Of a DNA stretch of 64,000 bases, positions 50,201-63,387 are shown piece by piece. How positions within the stretch are numbered: position 1 is the stretch's first letter; every line of letters starts with the position of its first letter. Origin of the DNA: Gymnorhina tibicen (lineage: Eukaryota > Chordata > Aves > Passeriformes > Artamidae); contig VXAZ01008028.1 of assembly GCA_013399875.1 (NCBI GenBank), positions 532,080 through 596,079 on the forward strand, in the 5' to 3' direction. A program made the position numbers and the translations under genes. The notes beneath the pieces are model-generated. The model was given only the letters and a program-made list of their open reading frames with translations, was not told where the DNA came from and did not search any database.

Positions 50201-51326
50201 AAATATTTCCTCTGTTTAGCCACAGAGGCTCTGAAGGCTGTTGTCCCCCTGCTATTTCAACATCTTTGATAAACTCTGCGGCTCCAGCAGCGGCTGGGAA
50301 GGGACTGAAGTCCAAAGAGGTGCCCTTATTCATAGGGCACGTGATGCTTCTGCCTGAGTAATGAATCCCAACTTTGCTCTGCTCTGACTGGGGGCACAGC
50401 TTGCACTCACAGATAAAGTCCCCATTTCAAATCCTGTTGCCACGAGAAGAAGAGCTGCGGATTCATCTCCAGCCGATAAATTCCCTGATTTTTAAGAAGG
50501 CATTAGGTTGCTTATTAGTCTCAAAACTTGAGCACCAGCTCAGAGAGAAGCCAGAACTTCCTCACCAAGAATATTTAGGCTCTTTCACACTGAGTGGAAA
50601 GGAATGATTTGTCAGGAGAATAAGAAGTCTCAGTGCTGACCCGAAACTATGCAATCTCTAAAAATAATAAAAATGAAAACCTACACATACACACACGCCA
50701 GGAGCACATTCCTTCCTTCTGCTTAACACAGAAGAAAGAATCACCCTTTCAAAGACAGCAGAGAATTTTCACAGAAAAAAGCAAAACATCATGAAGACTC
50801 CCACAATATTTAGCTAAAATTGCACTTCTCATTGTTTCTGATTATCAGTCTCTGTGAGAAGAGAGTGTGGTTGTTTATTCTCGACCCAGTCCTCGATCTC
50901 AATCCCACCACTTAATAAAAATCTTTCACCTTTCTTGGACTAGCAGAATCTGACAATCTTTTTCTTCTTAAAGAAAAATGTCTTGAGAACTGAAACGGGA
51001 GAAAGGTCAAAAAAAGCATCATAACCTTTCCTGCTTCCTCTGTGACAAAAATCTTAACATTATGCCTTGTGTTTGTTCACTTTTTTTTTTTCCCCCAGGA
51101 AATTGCTCAGACTGTAGTCATAAGCTTTCCCAAACCCCAGAATAATATAACTCAATAATAAATGTAATTAAAATGTAACAGCTAAGATCCCTGGACTCCA
51201 GATCTTACATACACAGAGTACCTCTGCTCATCAAAGGTCTCCATCAGTTTTCCTACTTCTTCTCGGGCCTGTGATAGAGATCTTGGAAGTGAAATACTTC
51301 AGCCTTCAAATTTAGCTGAAGGATAA

Positions 51327-51376
51327 TAAATAAAGGGACATAATAAATAAAAGGACACAGGAATAAAAGGACATAG
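51327..51376 (+). repeat. short degenerate tandem repeat
   Basis: Three to four units of the form ataaaaggacata follow each other with small variations. Confidence 0.65.
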
Positions 51377-51860
51377 GAAAGATACCCGAGAACTCAAGAA
51401 CAATTCTGGCATTTGATATATGAATAAAGTGGAAAGGAAACAGATGGCACAGTATGCATAAAATCCACTATTATGCTAATGAAATTAATCAAACTAAAGC
51501 TGACCACAAAGCAGCACAGAGGACACTTGCTGCACTTAGGGATAAAATGGGAGACAAACTTCAATGCTAAAATAAAAAGGTATGGACAGAGAGGGAAAAA
51601 CAAGAATACACATAAAGCTGTTGCTGTTTCAAAGAGTTGCTGTGAATGCCACTACTCACTGATGGTCAGAAAAGCAAAGGAATGGATTTCAGCAAAACAA
51701 ACAGACAATAAAAATCATTCTGGCACCATATGCATGGGAAGGGTGTAAAAATATTTGGGCTCTCTCACTCCAGAACAGAAACAAGTTCCACCCCTCTGTC
51801 CCTTCTGGCACTGGCACAGCAGAACCGGGATCTGCTCTGGTTTTAAAGACCTTGAAATGA

Positions 51861-52096
51861 TCCCAAGCTGCACCAGCAGAGGTTGAGATCAGGTATCAGG
51901 AAAAGGTTTTTCACAGAAAGGGTTGTCCAGCATCAGAACAGACGGTGCAGGGAAGTGGTGGAGTCACCACTGGAAGTGTTTAAAAAAAAGTGTAGATGTG
52001 GCACTTGGGGTTTAGTGGTGAACGTGGTGATGCTGTGCTGTTGGTTGGACTTGATGATCTTAGAGGTCTTTTCCAGCTTTGAGGATTCTGTGATTG
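51861..52096 (+). mobile_element. CR1 LINE 3' fragment
   Basis: It contains ggttgagatcaggtatcagg, aaaaggtttttcacagaaag, cagggaagtggtggagtcac and ggacttgatgatcttagagg, ending gaggattctgtgatt. Its subtype differs from its neighbours. Confidence 0.88.
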
Positions 52097-52105
52097 TATG
52101 AATAC

Positions 52106-52415
52106 CATCCACTGCATGACTTTCTTGGGAAATCTATTTTAATGCTTCCCTAGTCTTACTACAAGAGAGTTTTTTCCAATATCAATTTGCAATCTTCCCC
52201 TTTGGAAATTAAGTCCATTATTTCTCTTCCTACCCACTCCTGCCACAGAGAACAAATTGTCCCGTTGCCTCCTCATGTATTTGAGAACTGCTACAATCCA
52301 CTTCACTCACCTTTCCTTAGAGTAACTGCTCCAGTTTGTCCCATTTTTCACAGAAAGTCATGTTTTCGAGATTTCTAATCTTTGTTATCATTCTTATCTA
52401 GACCCCTTATAACAC
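52106..52415 (-). mobile_element. old CR1 LINE fragment
   Basis: On plus it shows the complement order of an old CR1: ttccaatatcaatttgcaat, ttattctcttcctaccc-like text, gagaacaaattgtcccgttg and gtcatgttttcgagatttct. It is strongly diverged and lies between two younger plus-strand copies. Confidence 0.65.
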
Positions 52416-52461
52416 AAATCTTTCCTCAACGCAGGGCTTAAACTGGGCATCATATTAAATC

Positions 52462-52781
52462 TTGGAGGGACAGACACTGATTTCTGCTCTCTGTGACAGT
52501 GGCAGGACCTGAGGGAACAGCTGGAGCTGTGGGGGAATGGTCACCTGAGGGGAGGTTTAGGTTGGATATCAGGGAAAGGTTCTTCCCCCAGAGGGTGCTG
52601 GGCACTGAACAGGCTCCCCAAGGAATGGGCACGGCCCCGAGGCTGCCAGAGCTCCAGGAGCATTTGGACAGCGCTCCCAGGGATGCACAGGGAGGGATTG
52701 TTGGGGTGTCTGTGCAGGGCCAGGAGCTGGACTCAATCCTTGTGGGTCCCTGCCAGCTCAGGACATTCTGTGATTCTATAA
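52462..52781 (+). mobile_element. CR1 LINE 3' fragment, well preserved
   Basis: It contains gaggggaggtttaggttgga, tatcagggaaaggttcttcc, gggattgttggggtgtctgt and tccttgtgggtccctgccag, with an intact attctgtgattct tail. It is close to the inverted copy at 43177. Confidence 0.94.
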
Positions 52782-53151
52782 CCTTACTTGACCAGTACAG
52801 CTCCCCCAGGGCTGAAAAGCATGGAAGGAATATTTTTCAGGAAGGTTTATTTCTGATCTACAGCTGGTTTAGTGCAGGCCTGTTTAGTAAATCACAACAC
52901 TCCTGCCACGCTCATCTGTGAGGCACCACCACTCCTGGTCTCCTCTGCGGTGGCAGGTCACTGATGTGTATTTATGCAGTTAATTATACTTGGCCAAAGG
53001 CAGAGCTTTCTAATTGTCTGGACTGAATTAGATTCTATATTTTCAGATTATCATTTGCACTTTGCCAAGGTTATGTCGACTCCTCATTCTGTCTCCCAGC
53101 AGGCTTCCAGCGCCAGCTCGGGCTTGGTGTTGAAGGCATTTCTCCATTCCA

Positions 53152-53781
53152 TTGTCTGGACCTTTAGTTAAAATACTGAAAAAATCAGAATACCATTCGG
53201 TTGACACAGCTTTACTGACAGTGAAAGCAGGGAATAAATCTCATTCCACAGCAGCTGCACGTAAACCATGGCTTCCCCCTGAAAATGTCACTTCAGGCAA
53301 TATTAAAAGTTTAAAACAAGTCAAGATTCACGGCACCAAGGTCTCTTCACTTGATCAAGTTTCGTCCCTGTTACAGGAGGTAACTGCAAAAATCCACTTT
53401 TCTTATACCCTGTACAAACACCACAAAAAGTGCCGACAAGAGCTAGCTGAGAATCAAATCACTGCCTCAAAAAACAGGCCGTGGAACTGGAACAAAAAAC
53501 TGAGACTGGCGAGAGCAAATCTTCCTCCCTGCACACCCCCTTCGGGAAACCTTCATGAATTTCATGTTCTACCTCCTTTTTGCCCACGTCTGAGGCTTGG
53601 GAAGTCTTGGCTCCTGACAATCAGTGGTTCAAGGACAGTGATCCCTGAAAATTTAGGGAGCCAAGCAATCTCCCACAGCAACGTGCTCCTGGACACTGCT
53701 GAAGACGGGAGACACGGCAACACCCAGCTCAGCCTGACAGCCCTTCCCAGCACCAGATCTTATCAAAGCATCCATCCTTGA
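53152..53781 (+). other. 209-codon open frame, unrecognised, probably not a gene
   Basis: This is the longest open frame in the window. It starts MSGPLVKILKKSEYHSVDTA and ends STRSYQSIHP. I see no domain, signal peptide, membrane segment or repeat, and no CR1 match underneath. It is antisense to CTNNA2. No splice sites or promoter are evident. It could be chance in a locally less AT-rich stretch, or part of a non-coding transcript. I do not assign a function. Confidence 0.15.
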
Positions 53782-55618
53782 GGGGGTTTTGCTGGTTTTT
53801 AGCAGGACTTTGCCTCTGAAAGGGGCTGCCTGGATGCAGCAGCTGATAATTCCTGTGTCAATGTGTTACCCTCTTAGAAGGTTGGAAGAAAATTTCAATA
53901 GAACCAATTTTTGCCACTGAAAAATTATTTCTTGGCTAGTAGAGTACTGGTAAAAACATATTCAGTCCCACCTGCAAAATCTGTGTAAGAATTGCCTAGA
54001 AACTGGGTTCTTTAACTCCACGGCTATGTTCAGAAATGGCCATAAATCTGTCCAGATCTCCCAGTGCTGAAAGCAGAGATGGGTTAGAGCAGCTGAATGA
54101 GTGATGGAAAACATTCCTCATGTGCCGTGCCAGGGTATGGCACAAACATCTCTGCTGCAGCATCATTTTAATTACCTTTCTGCAGTCTCTGCACAGTTAA
54201 GGCCATGATGTGTAATTTTTATTCTAACATCTGAAAAAAACACAGAATTTTAAAGCTTGAATATCTCCTTTAGCAAAATAGAGAATTTCTTTTTTAAAAA
54301 AGGTTTTATCTATAATGCTCCCTCACAAGGAAACGCACTTCTGTTTATTCCATCTTTGAATAATTTGATTTTACGTTTACATGTAGGAGTCTGTACCTAA
54401 AAGCATATGTGATTTAAAATAAATCTAGGGATACTTGTGGAATATACCAGGTAAAACTTTTATCAGTCCTAATGCTTTTTAAAAATGTATTTTACAGGCA
54501 ATTTCCTGTCGCACATTAACAGCAAAGTTAACATAAATGTTTAAAATATTTTTACACAACTATAAAAAGAATGAAGACTGTATCACTTAAGAAAAATGTC
54601 TCTTTAGTAGCGCTAGAAAAATCAATCCAGGACGGTCCTATTGATTTCCACTATCCCAGGCTAAAAGGAATAAGATCCTACTTTTTTCCTTTTTCGTTTT
54701 TTTTTTTATTTTTCTTTTAACTGCCACTTGTTCATAACAAGCAACAGCTAAAAAGAAACAGAAGACTGAAAGTTCCAGTTCTTATCAGGGAGGAATTTCA
54801 AGGAAAACCTGTACCCAGCACGGCATGTAAGTATGTCCTTAGCACTAAACAAGTACTTGCAGTAAAATTAGCAGGAGTTTCAATTGCTTTCATAAATCAG
54901 GTGAATAAAAACGAACCAGTAAATCCCAGATTCATGCAACAGAATTATAAGATACCACATTATAAATGCCACAGTATTTCTCACAGCACAAACTTGTAAG
55001 GACTAGAAAGTAGAAAATTTAATTCCTCTCAGCTCATAAACAAATAAGTAGGGAATATTAGGCTTGAGACAATCTGCTACTAATACTCTGCTTTCAAATA
55101 TTTATGGATTTGCATGAAATTATATCTTCCCTCTCACTCCAGTTTCACACTCCGGGCGTTGATATTACACTAAATTTTTGTGAAGAGGATCATCAACAGT
55201 GATTTCACCATTTCCAGACCAGTCTCACTCCAAAGTGTTGTTCTGCCGGTATTCTACAGCCTGTTTGCTGAGCAGACCCAGCATCCCCAGCTCCTGCATC
55301 ACAGAGGTGCAGCTCAGGAAAGCACCAGAGGGAGAAAAGGCTGCCCAACGTGGAACTGGCTGCTTTGGCTTTTAATTCCACCTTGAACCTTTTCCAAAAC
55401 ATGGCCAAGTGATTTCCACACCTCTCTACTGCAGGAAACTCGAAATGAACAATAAGCAGGAACAATTCAAAAGCTCACAGGTCCTTTTCCCGACATCTCA
55501 GTTCTTCACCCATATTTCTAAAAAAATCATAATTTCACTCTCCTATGTCAGGCTATAAAAAATCATTGCCTTCAGTAATGCAGATCTTAAATCAGCAGCG
55601 TTTGTGTAACTTGATAAT

Positions 55619-55814
55619 CAGAGAATCACAGAATCACGGAATTGTTTGGGTGGGAAGGGACCTTAGGGAACATCCAATTCCACCCCCTGCCATGGGCAGG
55701 GACACCTTCCACTGTCCCAGGCTGCTCCAAGCCACATCCAGCCTGGCCTTGGGCACTTCCAGGGATCCAGGGGCAGCCACAGCTTCTCTGGGCACCCTGT
55801 GCCAGGGCCTCACC
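55619..55814 (-). mobile_element. CR1 LINE 3' fragment
   Basis: It begins cagagaatcacagaatcacg, then ccccctgccatgggcaggga, cagggatccaggggcagcca and ccctgtgccagggcctcacc, then stops. It is the same subtype as 21866. Confidence 0.94.
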
Positions 55815-57054
55815 AAAAACAACAACATAATGCTTGGAAATCTTCCAATTTTGGTAATACTTACAAATACTCCAATTTTGGATGAGCTGATAAAGCTTGG
55901 ATAAAAAGAATGTATTCTCATTGTATCCTAGTGCTGGGAAACCATGCCAGGAAAAAAAAAATACAAGCGAAAACCTATGGAGCAAACAGTAAACGTTTTA
56001 CAGAAATTTTCTTTCAAAGCATACTGGTGTATCATCCCTGCAGCACCACAGCACCTCAAACGTGTGTCACAAAACAGCAATCTCTCTTCTGAGCTCCAAA
56101 AATTTCAAACTGCCTACGGCATTCTCCAAATACCTGAGTTTTTGTTACTTTTCTTCTTTCATGAAGTAAGACAACTGCTCAGCTGTCTCATCCAGCAACG
56201 TTTTATTCCAATCAGCCACTTCGGAAGCAAGGCAAAGGCAGGTCAGATTTTCATTATGACTAGATTCTGCTGATCTTTTATACACATCTGGTAAGAGACT
56301 CAGGGACAACATTGTTGTCATAAGAATTTACCTTGGGAGGATAAGTCTGCAAGCAGTTTCTTTGTTTTGGATGAAGTGCTCAGAGTAAGTCAGACAAGGC
56401 TGTTCTGTGAGCACTCGTTCCATGAGCATTTTAGCCCCTGAAGGGTTGTGATTTCCCAGATCCCCATCATTTGCTCCCCAGTACACCCAGTTCCCATCCC
56501 TCCAGCTGCAGAAGGGCTGACTGGCTCGCTGGTACTCCCGTGGGACTGGATCAGCTGCCTTGTGCTTCCCTGTGTGGAATGACTTACAAAAATAAAGGTG
56601 TGTGCTAAATGGAGAAATAGGATACAGCAAACAGAAATGCCTGATAAATAGTGAACCATCATTTGCATCTCATCTCCAAGAAGAAGCAATTTTAGAACAT
56701 TAATTGTGCTGGGGGATACAATATAATCTAAGGTCTTACATGGGGGGAAAAATATTCAAAACGTGTTTTCCAAATTAATTTAGAACCAGCACCAAACAAT
56801 CTGAGTCAGCAAAACTTTTTTTTTCCTTCTTCCTTCCCCACCCTCTTTCATGTGTGTGGGTGGATCACCCTCCTCTAAAACACCTCCTAGAAAAGGAAAA
56901 ATATTTGAGTAATGTGTGAATCTTGCCACGAAATAATTGAGCATTCAAGGCTAAGGTGGTTAATCAGACTTGATCAATACAGTCCACAGAACACGTTGAC
57001 TTCATCAATATGGAAAATGTAATGTAAAATGCTGTTATTTTTTCCTATATGCAC

Positions 57055-57102
57055 CTTGTATCAAGACTCTTAACTAAACTTGTATCAAGAATCTTAACTA
57101 AA
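57055..57102 (+). repeat. two-unit tandem repeat of 24 bp
   Basis: Units at 57055-57078 and 57079-57102 (cttgtatcaaga[c/a]tcttaa...) differ at one base, so the duplication is recent. Confidence 0.9.
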
Positions 57103-59308
57103 CCCAAAATCTATTAAGCCTAAATCTCGACTAAGTCTCAGAAACACCTGAAATACAGAGATTTAGTTACTTCAAATGAAAATGTGCCAAACCAGAATCA
57201 AACACAATAAAAAAGTCTCAGATCATGTTTTTTATGTCACGTTCTTCAGTAACCTGTATGAGATTTACTAAAGTAAAGCCACAATAAATAAATTTACAAG
57301 GACAAGCAACATCATACAAATCTCATGAAAAGTAAAAATGAGTTGTGCAGGAGTATAAAATGAAATTACAGATGTTAATAAAGGCTACATGAATATCAAG
57401 TTTCCCACATATTCTCAGTGGATAAAAGTGGGATTTAATGACTCCAAGAAAAGGCACTTTTTGATGCCACAATTACGTTTTTGATAGTTCCACCCTACGG
57501 AAATGGAAATGCTGGAACCCAGCACAAGCTTCCCTGCTGGACTTTTGTGAAATTAGATGCTGATTACACATATTCATTTTCTGGCTCAATAAGCTTCTTG
57601 CAGAGTGTTCAGGAACTGTGGTGACAAATCCATCATGTCACAGAGTGCCCCGTGACAGCCCCACATCCCCACCTCGACACAACCTCGTACAAGTTTAGAG
57701 CAACCACTGATGACGAAATCGATAAGATAATGTTCTGTACAGTACTGGGTAGTGAGATGGAGAAAAGGGATATAAAAAATGATACATTACATTCAATTTT
57801 ATATCTTCCTTTGAAGCCTCAGCTTCCTGATGGTCACATCAGTGAAAGACACACAGGAAGAGCTCCTGACTCACTGCAACTGAGTTGACTCATCCAGAGC
57901 GTGCATTACCTTTGTATTTGCCAGCAGTTCAATGGGAAATTTGCAACAGAATTTGCAGCTCAGACTGCCAGTTCTACAGAACAATTGTAACATGACTGAC
58001 TTTCCAGTGAAGACTTCTTTAAATAAGCCCCGTGAAACTCAATACGCAACCAGCCAACGAATCCAGACCCAACAGGCTGTTAACCTGAAACAATTTTCTC
58101 TAAAACAGGTAATTCTAAACTCGTAAATGTAACCCTGCTGATTTCTGCCCTTTCCTGTAATAAAAACACATGAATTCAAAAGCTGTGTCAGAGTCAAGGG
58201 TAAAGAAGAACCTGGAACCAGATGTTACCATGGGAGCCTTAAGGAACACTGGCACAACGACTGTAAAAGCAAGGACCCACTTAAAGAGTTTGGCAGAGAA
58301 AATCAAGGACCACCACAGAGTGTGGCCTGAAGAAAGGCACATCAACCTCTGGGTTAAAATTGCAGTGATTTTTAATTTTTTTTTAAAGCAATGATTATAA
58401 AAAGAATTTAAAAGTACCCAGGTCTTATATCCAGAAAGAATAGGGAGGAAGGAAAAAAAAAGAGAAGAAATTATCACAGGACCTAGATTGACGATCTAAT
58501 AACTAGATTTTTTTTTTTTTTGGCCAAGGGAAGTTATTTGAAAGAATAGACAAAAATGGTCAAATGGGAGTAGTAAGACAATCCTTCATAAAGTCACTAC
58601 AGGAAGCTAAAATCTGAAACTGAACTTCTCACTCCCTCGCCTCCAGTGTTCTAAAACTGCTTTCCTTCACAAAATTCCCTTCCAAAAAGAGTGAGACCTT
58701 TAATATTTTCAGTACTTTTCCTTCCAGTTCAAAAATATTTAATTGCACTTCCTTGACATGCAATTCCTAAGTTTTACAGGTATTTTGGAACAGGATGGTG
58801 CCTGGGGACAAAACCAAGTGATTGGTGAGAGCACAGGATTAGAGGGGAGCCCAGGAGGACGAGGATGTTACAGAAACTTAAAGACCCTTTGGCTTCCCTG
58901 TCCCAGCAGTGTTGCAGGAAGGGTTGCAGAAGACCTTTGAAGGATCTGTTCCACTTCAAGGCAAACCAGCTTTAGCAGCATCACTGTTAATGAAAAGGAA
59001 AGCTCACACAAGCACCTTAATTTATTCTGATTTAGTTTCTGACATAATTGGTTTCTAATTTCTCTGCTGACAGAAGTATGTATAAACCCACTATTTGATT
59101 ATACACGAAACTCACACAGCTCAGTACAGACTGGTACTCCAGGCTTCCCATCTCATTTCCATGAGAGATGTAAAATAAAAGATCTATGGATGTTTAATGT
59201 CTTTGTTGGCTCATCCAGCCTAAAGGGCTGGTGCCGGGTTGTAAAAACAAAACAGTCACAAAACAAAGGAAAGAAATAAAAAGTACTGAAATCAACCAAC
59301 CAAAAAAA

Positions 59309-59339
59309 CCCCAAAACCCAAAAACCCACCAAAAACCCC
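59309..59339 (-). other. G-quadruplex motif on the CTNNA2 sense strand
   Basis: Four C runs on plus (59309-59312, 59317-59319, 59325-59327 and 59336-59339) give G4/G3/G3/G4 on minus, with loops of 4, 5 and 8 nt. The wider tract (59293-59350) is A/C-rich on plus. Confidence 0.65.
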
Positions 59340-62300
59340 ACCAAAAAAACAAAGCACAAACCTCAGAGCCAGCATCCCTCACCCTCTCTAGTTCAGTGAG
59401 AAAACTGCAGGGCCAATCACTTGAAAAAGGAACACAATTGTGTAACTTGATTGTATCAATTTTACTCTTGGACACTCTGAGTTCAGTGGAAAAGGCTGAG
59501 GGGTGTGCAGAACAAATGCATTACTACTCTCTCATTAAAGATGTATACAATATTATCCAGTGATCTGCTACACTGAGCTTAAAATTTCAGGCTTCAGTTT
59601 CAAAGCGCTTTGTAACTTTTGTTCAGTAAAATATAAACACCTGGAAAAGCTCTCAGATGATGATTACAATAATCATTTCCACTCCTGCAGCCTGTCTACT
59701 GCTAGAAGAAAGTTAATTTTTAAAAGAGACCAGATTCCCTAAAGACCAGTACCACTGCTGCAGTTTTTACCTGTGTTAAAAAGTGTCCTCCCCACCTTTT
59801 CTTTAACAAAAACCTAATGCTCCTTGCTACGCAATATTCCAAACAAATGAAAATGTAAGTAGAGAGATGGATTCACAAGATGCCCTTTGGGAGGGTAAAA
59901 CAAAACCTGACAGACAACCAAGGTGGGAACACAGGAAAGCCCCAACAAAGAGGCTGAAATCTCCAGCAAAAAGGTAGAAACCAAAATATGAAAATAGAAC
60001 ATAATGTTCCTAATTTCTTCTTATTGGGCAAGCAAAACAGCAAGGAAATAGAAACTTCTGTCTCCAGAGCTGTCTGCCACACGGGGAAGGGGACAGATGC
60101 AGCTCACAGCCCAGACTTTCTTCTTCTGTGTCCAAACACAAGAACAATTAAATTATCTTTCACGAATCCTTGAGAGTTGCAATAATGCTGTTAAAAATAC
60201 GCTGTGGATGAGAAGGGCTGTGTGTAAAGTGGCAGTGATTTCTGGCTGGAACTAAATTATGTGACCCTGATACATCCTGAACACATGAGCTGGAACGCTG
60301 CTGAATTCGGAAACTCCAAAATGAAGATATTTATTTGACAGTGGATTTAATCTTCCTGTAAGTGGCTCATAAAGAAATGCTTCTTTTACAGGGCATGGAC
60401 CATTAGAAAATTAACTCACTGATCACAGTCAGCACTAAACCAAGGATACACCTGCATGTTTCCAGCTACTCCAACAAGTACTTCAGTTGTGTCAGACAGG
60501 AGCTGCTCAAATAAAAACCATTGACTTTTCCATAAAGGGTAAAAACACAAACTTTGTTTATCCACAGCATTCCAACAGTCAACAATATCACATTGCACAT
60601 ACATGAAAGCACTGAGTCCAGCAGCTGAAAAAGAAATAAAAACCATAAATATCACAGGGTATGGGAGCATTCAGAGAAATCTTGTGTGGTGGAACATAGG
60701 AATGAAGCAGATTTAAAGAATATGGACTGAGAAGACAGATAAGAAAGAAGAAAAAGAAGAAATATAGATATAGATATTAAAATAGATCTAGATGTTATGC
60801 CTCATGCATGCATTTCCCTCAAATTTTTGAGTCAACTTCCTTGTCAGAAAACGATAAAACTACCTGGCAATTAAAGTATTTCAAGCAGAGTGTAAAAGCT
60901 TAATCATTCCACACTAAGGGTGTGGATATGAGTAGTTCTCTGGGAAAAAACTGAATACATTAATACACATCCCCTGGAAACAACTCCATATTCAGCAGCC
61001 ATTCAGCACACTGCATTCATTATGCTCCTACAGGAACACCTTCCAATGGAAGCATTTATTATTAGCATAAGCAGATACAATACATCTTCATTACTAGAGA
61101 GCAAAATGAAATGAATTCATTAATTCAGAAAAATTAATTCCTGTTGCAAATCTCATTTCTCCAAAACCCTTCTCTGAAAACTTAAGAGATCAACTGTTTG
61201 TACAAGGGGATTAGGATTTAGAGCAAGAAAGTGCACAGGTCTCAGCCTTGTCCAGTGGTGAGTCCACCCTGGAGCTGGCTGGAACTGGCTCCATGGACAT
61301 GGGGAAGCTTCCAGCAGCTTCTCTCTGAACCCTGTAGTCCCCTCACTACCAAAACCTGGCCACGCAAACCCAATACTTTCAGTTTATCCTCTTCCACCCT
61401 ACCAGTTTCTAAAGCGAAAATTAAGCTGTATTTCTTAATTTAAAACGTTATGTATAATCAATTTCATCTATTTTCATCTTTAAAACAAATTTATCAAGAA
61501 AAACACTCACATAAAGTAAGTGTCAAGGCTACTTTGTTATGACTATGCTTTTTATTTTTTTTTTGCTAAACACCCTTTTATTCATGAAGGAAGAGAGAAA
61601 ATTCGTGCAGATAGTCTCTCGTTCCACACTGACCCAAGAAACTGAATGAGAATGAAAATTCTAGTACTGACTTAATTTAGGATATTAAAAAGACTTATTT
61701 TAAAGAATAGATATCTATAAAAAGGAAATTTTCTACTCAGCAGAGAAATATTCCTTGTGTATTCGTCAAAGGTCATCTGCACAATATTGAATTAACCTGC
61801 GCTGAATGTGCTAAGCACGAGTTACATATCCCTAATACCCTCGTTATAAATTAGTAAAGGGTTTGAAATCTCATCAATGACTTCTAAAGTACTACAGGAG
61901 TACAGAGAAATAGACTAAATAAGAGAGAAACTCCAGTATATTGAGGGGACAGTACTAATCATCCCACTGAAAGAGACAAGTAGAAGAGGATATTTCTTCA
62001 CAATCTGAGCATTTGCTGCACGTAATATTCAAGAACACCAACCACTGATGAGCTTGTGAGAAAAGATACTGAAAATTAATTTACCGAACAGGAAACTAAA
62101 TATGGTCATTTAAACCACGTGTTTAAGGCAAAACTGCATCTAAATTTCTCTGGCTGAAAATCAAGGTCTTCTTTAAAATACACCAAAAGCTCAGTTCTCT
62201 CTAATTACAAACTATTGCATTTTATAAAACAGTCGAAGATCACTAAAAAGTCTACCTGGATCCATTATAAGGTGCACAACCAACGGAATCAATATTCCAA

Positions 62301-62888
62301 AGAAATTAACATAGGAAACAAATAAGAAACAAATCAAAAATATCCATGTACCCATGCCCTGAATCTTTGAACTGCAAATAAATCAGTCAGTCTTCAGAAA
62401 CACGTATTGAAGGGCAATGGAACAGAAACTGCCACTGCTTCTCAGAACATGGATCATTAGAATTAGGTTAATTAACACCTCAAAGCAAAATCTTGTAATT
62501 AGGGTATTATTTTTGTAATTAGGATTATTTTCTATCCTTTCTAACTTCTGCAGACTGATGACACACACAGCTAATGAAGTTAATGAAAAATAAGAAAGTA
62601 AGGTTTTCAGATCACTCTGAAGAATGAAGCTAAGATGGATTGCAAACTTCCATATCCGAATTGCTCCCGAAGTCATTAGAAATATACATATTTAATCACA
62701 GAGGTGGTGTATCTATTTTCTCTTTTCCCTGGCAAATCTGACTGATGACAGAAAATAAGCAACCCTGCTCCCTGCTTCCTCCCTGATTCAGAAAGAGAGA
62801 AAACCCATTACTGCAGGGTTTTGTTCTTCCAGTAATTATTTTCCCAGTTTTATAGGTGGGAAAATATAGGTCCTGGTGGACCTAAAGC

Positions 62889-63387
62889 ATCTCACAGAGT
62901 TATTAAGGTTGGAAAAGACCTTTAAGATCACCAAGTCCAACCATTAACTGAGGACAACCACCACGTTCACCGCTAAACCACGCCCTCGAGTGCCACATCC
63001 ACACTTTTTTTGAACACTTCTAGGGATTGTGACCCCACTACCTCAACAACTCTTTCCATGAAGAAGTTTTCCCTAATAATCAATCTAAACCTCCCCTGGC
63101 ACAGCCTGAGGCCACTTCCTCCCATCCTGTCCCTGTTCCTTGGGAGCAGAGCCCGACCGCCCCTGGCTGCCCCCTCCTGTCAGGGAGTTGTGCAGAGCCA
63201 CAAGGTCCCCCCTGAGCCTCCTTTTCGCCAGGCTGAGCCCCTTTCCCAGCTCCCTCAGCTGCTCCTGGGGCTCCAGACCCTTCCCCATCTCCATTCCCTT
63301 CTCTGGCCATGCTCCAGCCCCTCAATGTGTCTCGTCATGAGGGGCCCAGACTGACCCCAGGATTTAAGATGCCTCAGCAGTGCCACA
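62889..63387 (-). mobile_element. CR1 LINE 3' fragment, 500 bp
   Basis: It begins atctcacagagttattaagg, then gatcaccaagtccaaccatt, ctcgagtgccacatccacac, cctgtcagggagttgtgcag and tcgccaggctgagccccttt, and runs on to cagactgaccccag. It is close to the copy at 6850. The open frames over it translate the repeat. Confidence 0.94.

Noticed and set aside
50145..50333. 62-codon minus frame with an exon-like composition
   Set aside because: There are no matching splice sites or family, and it is short.
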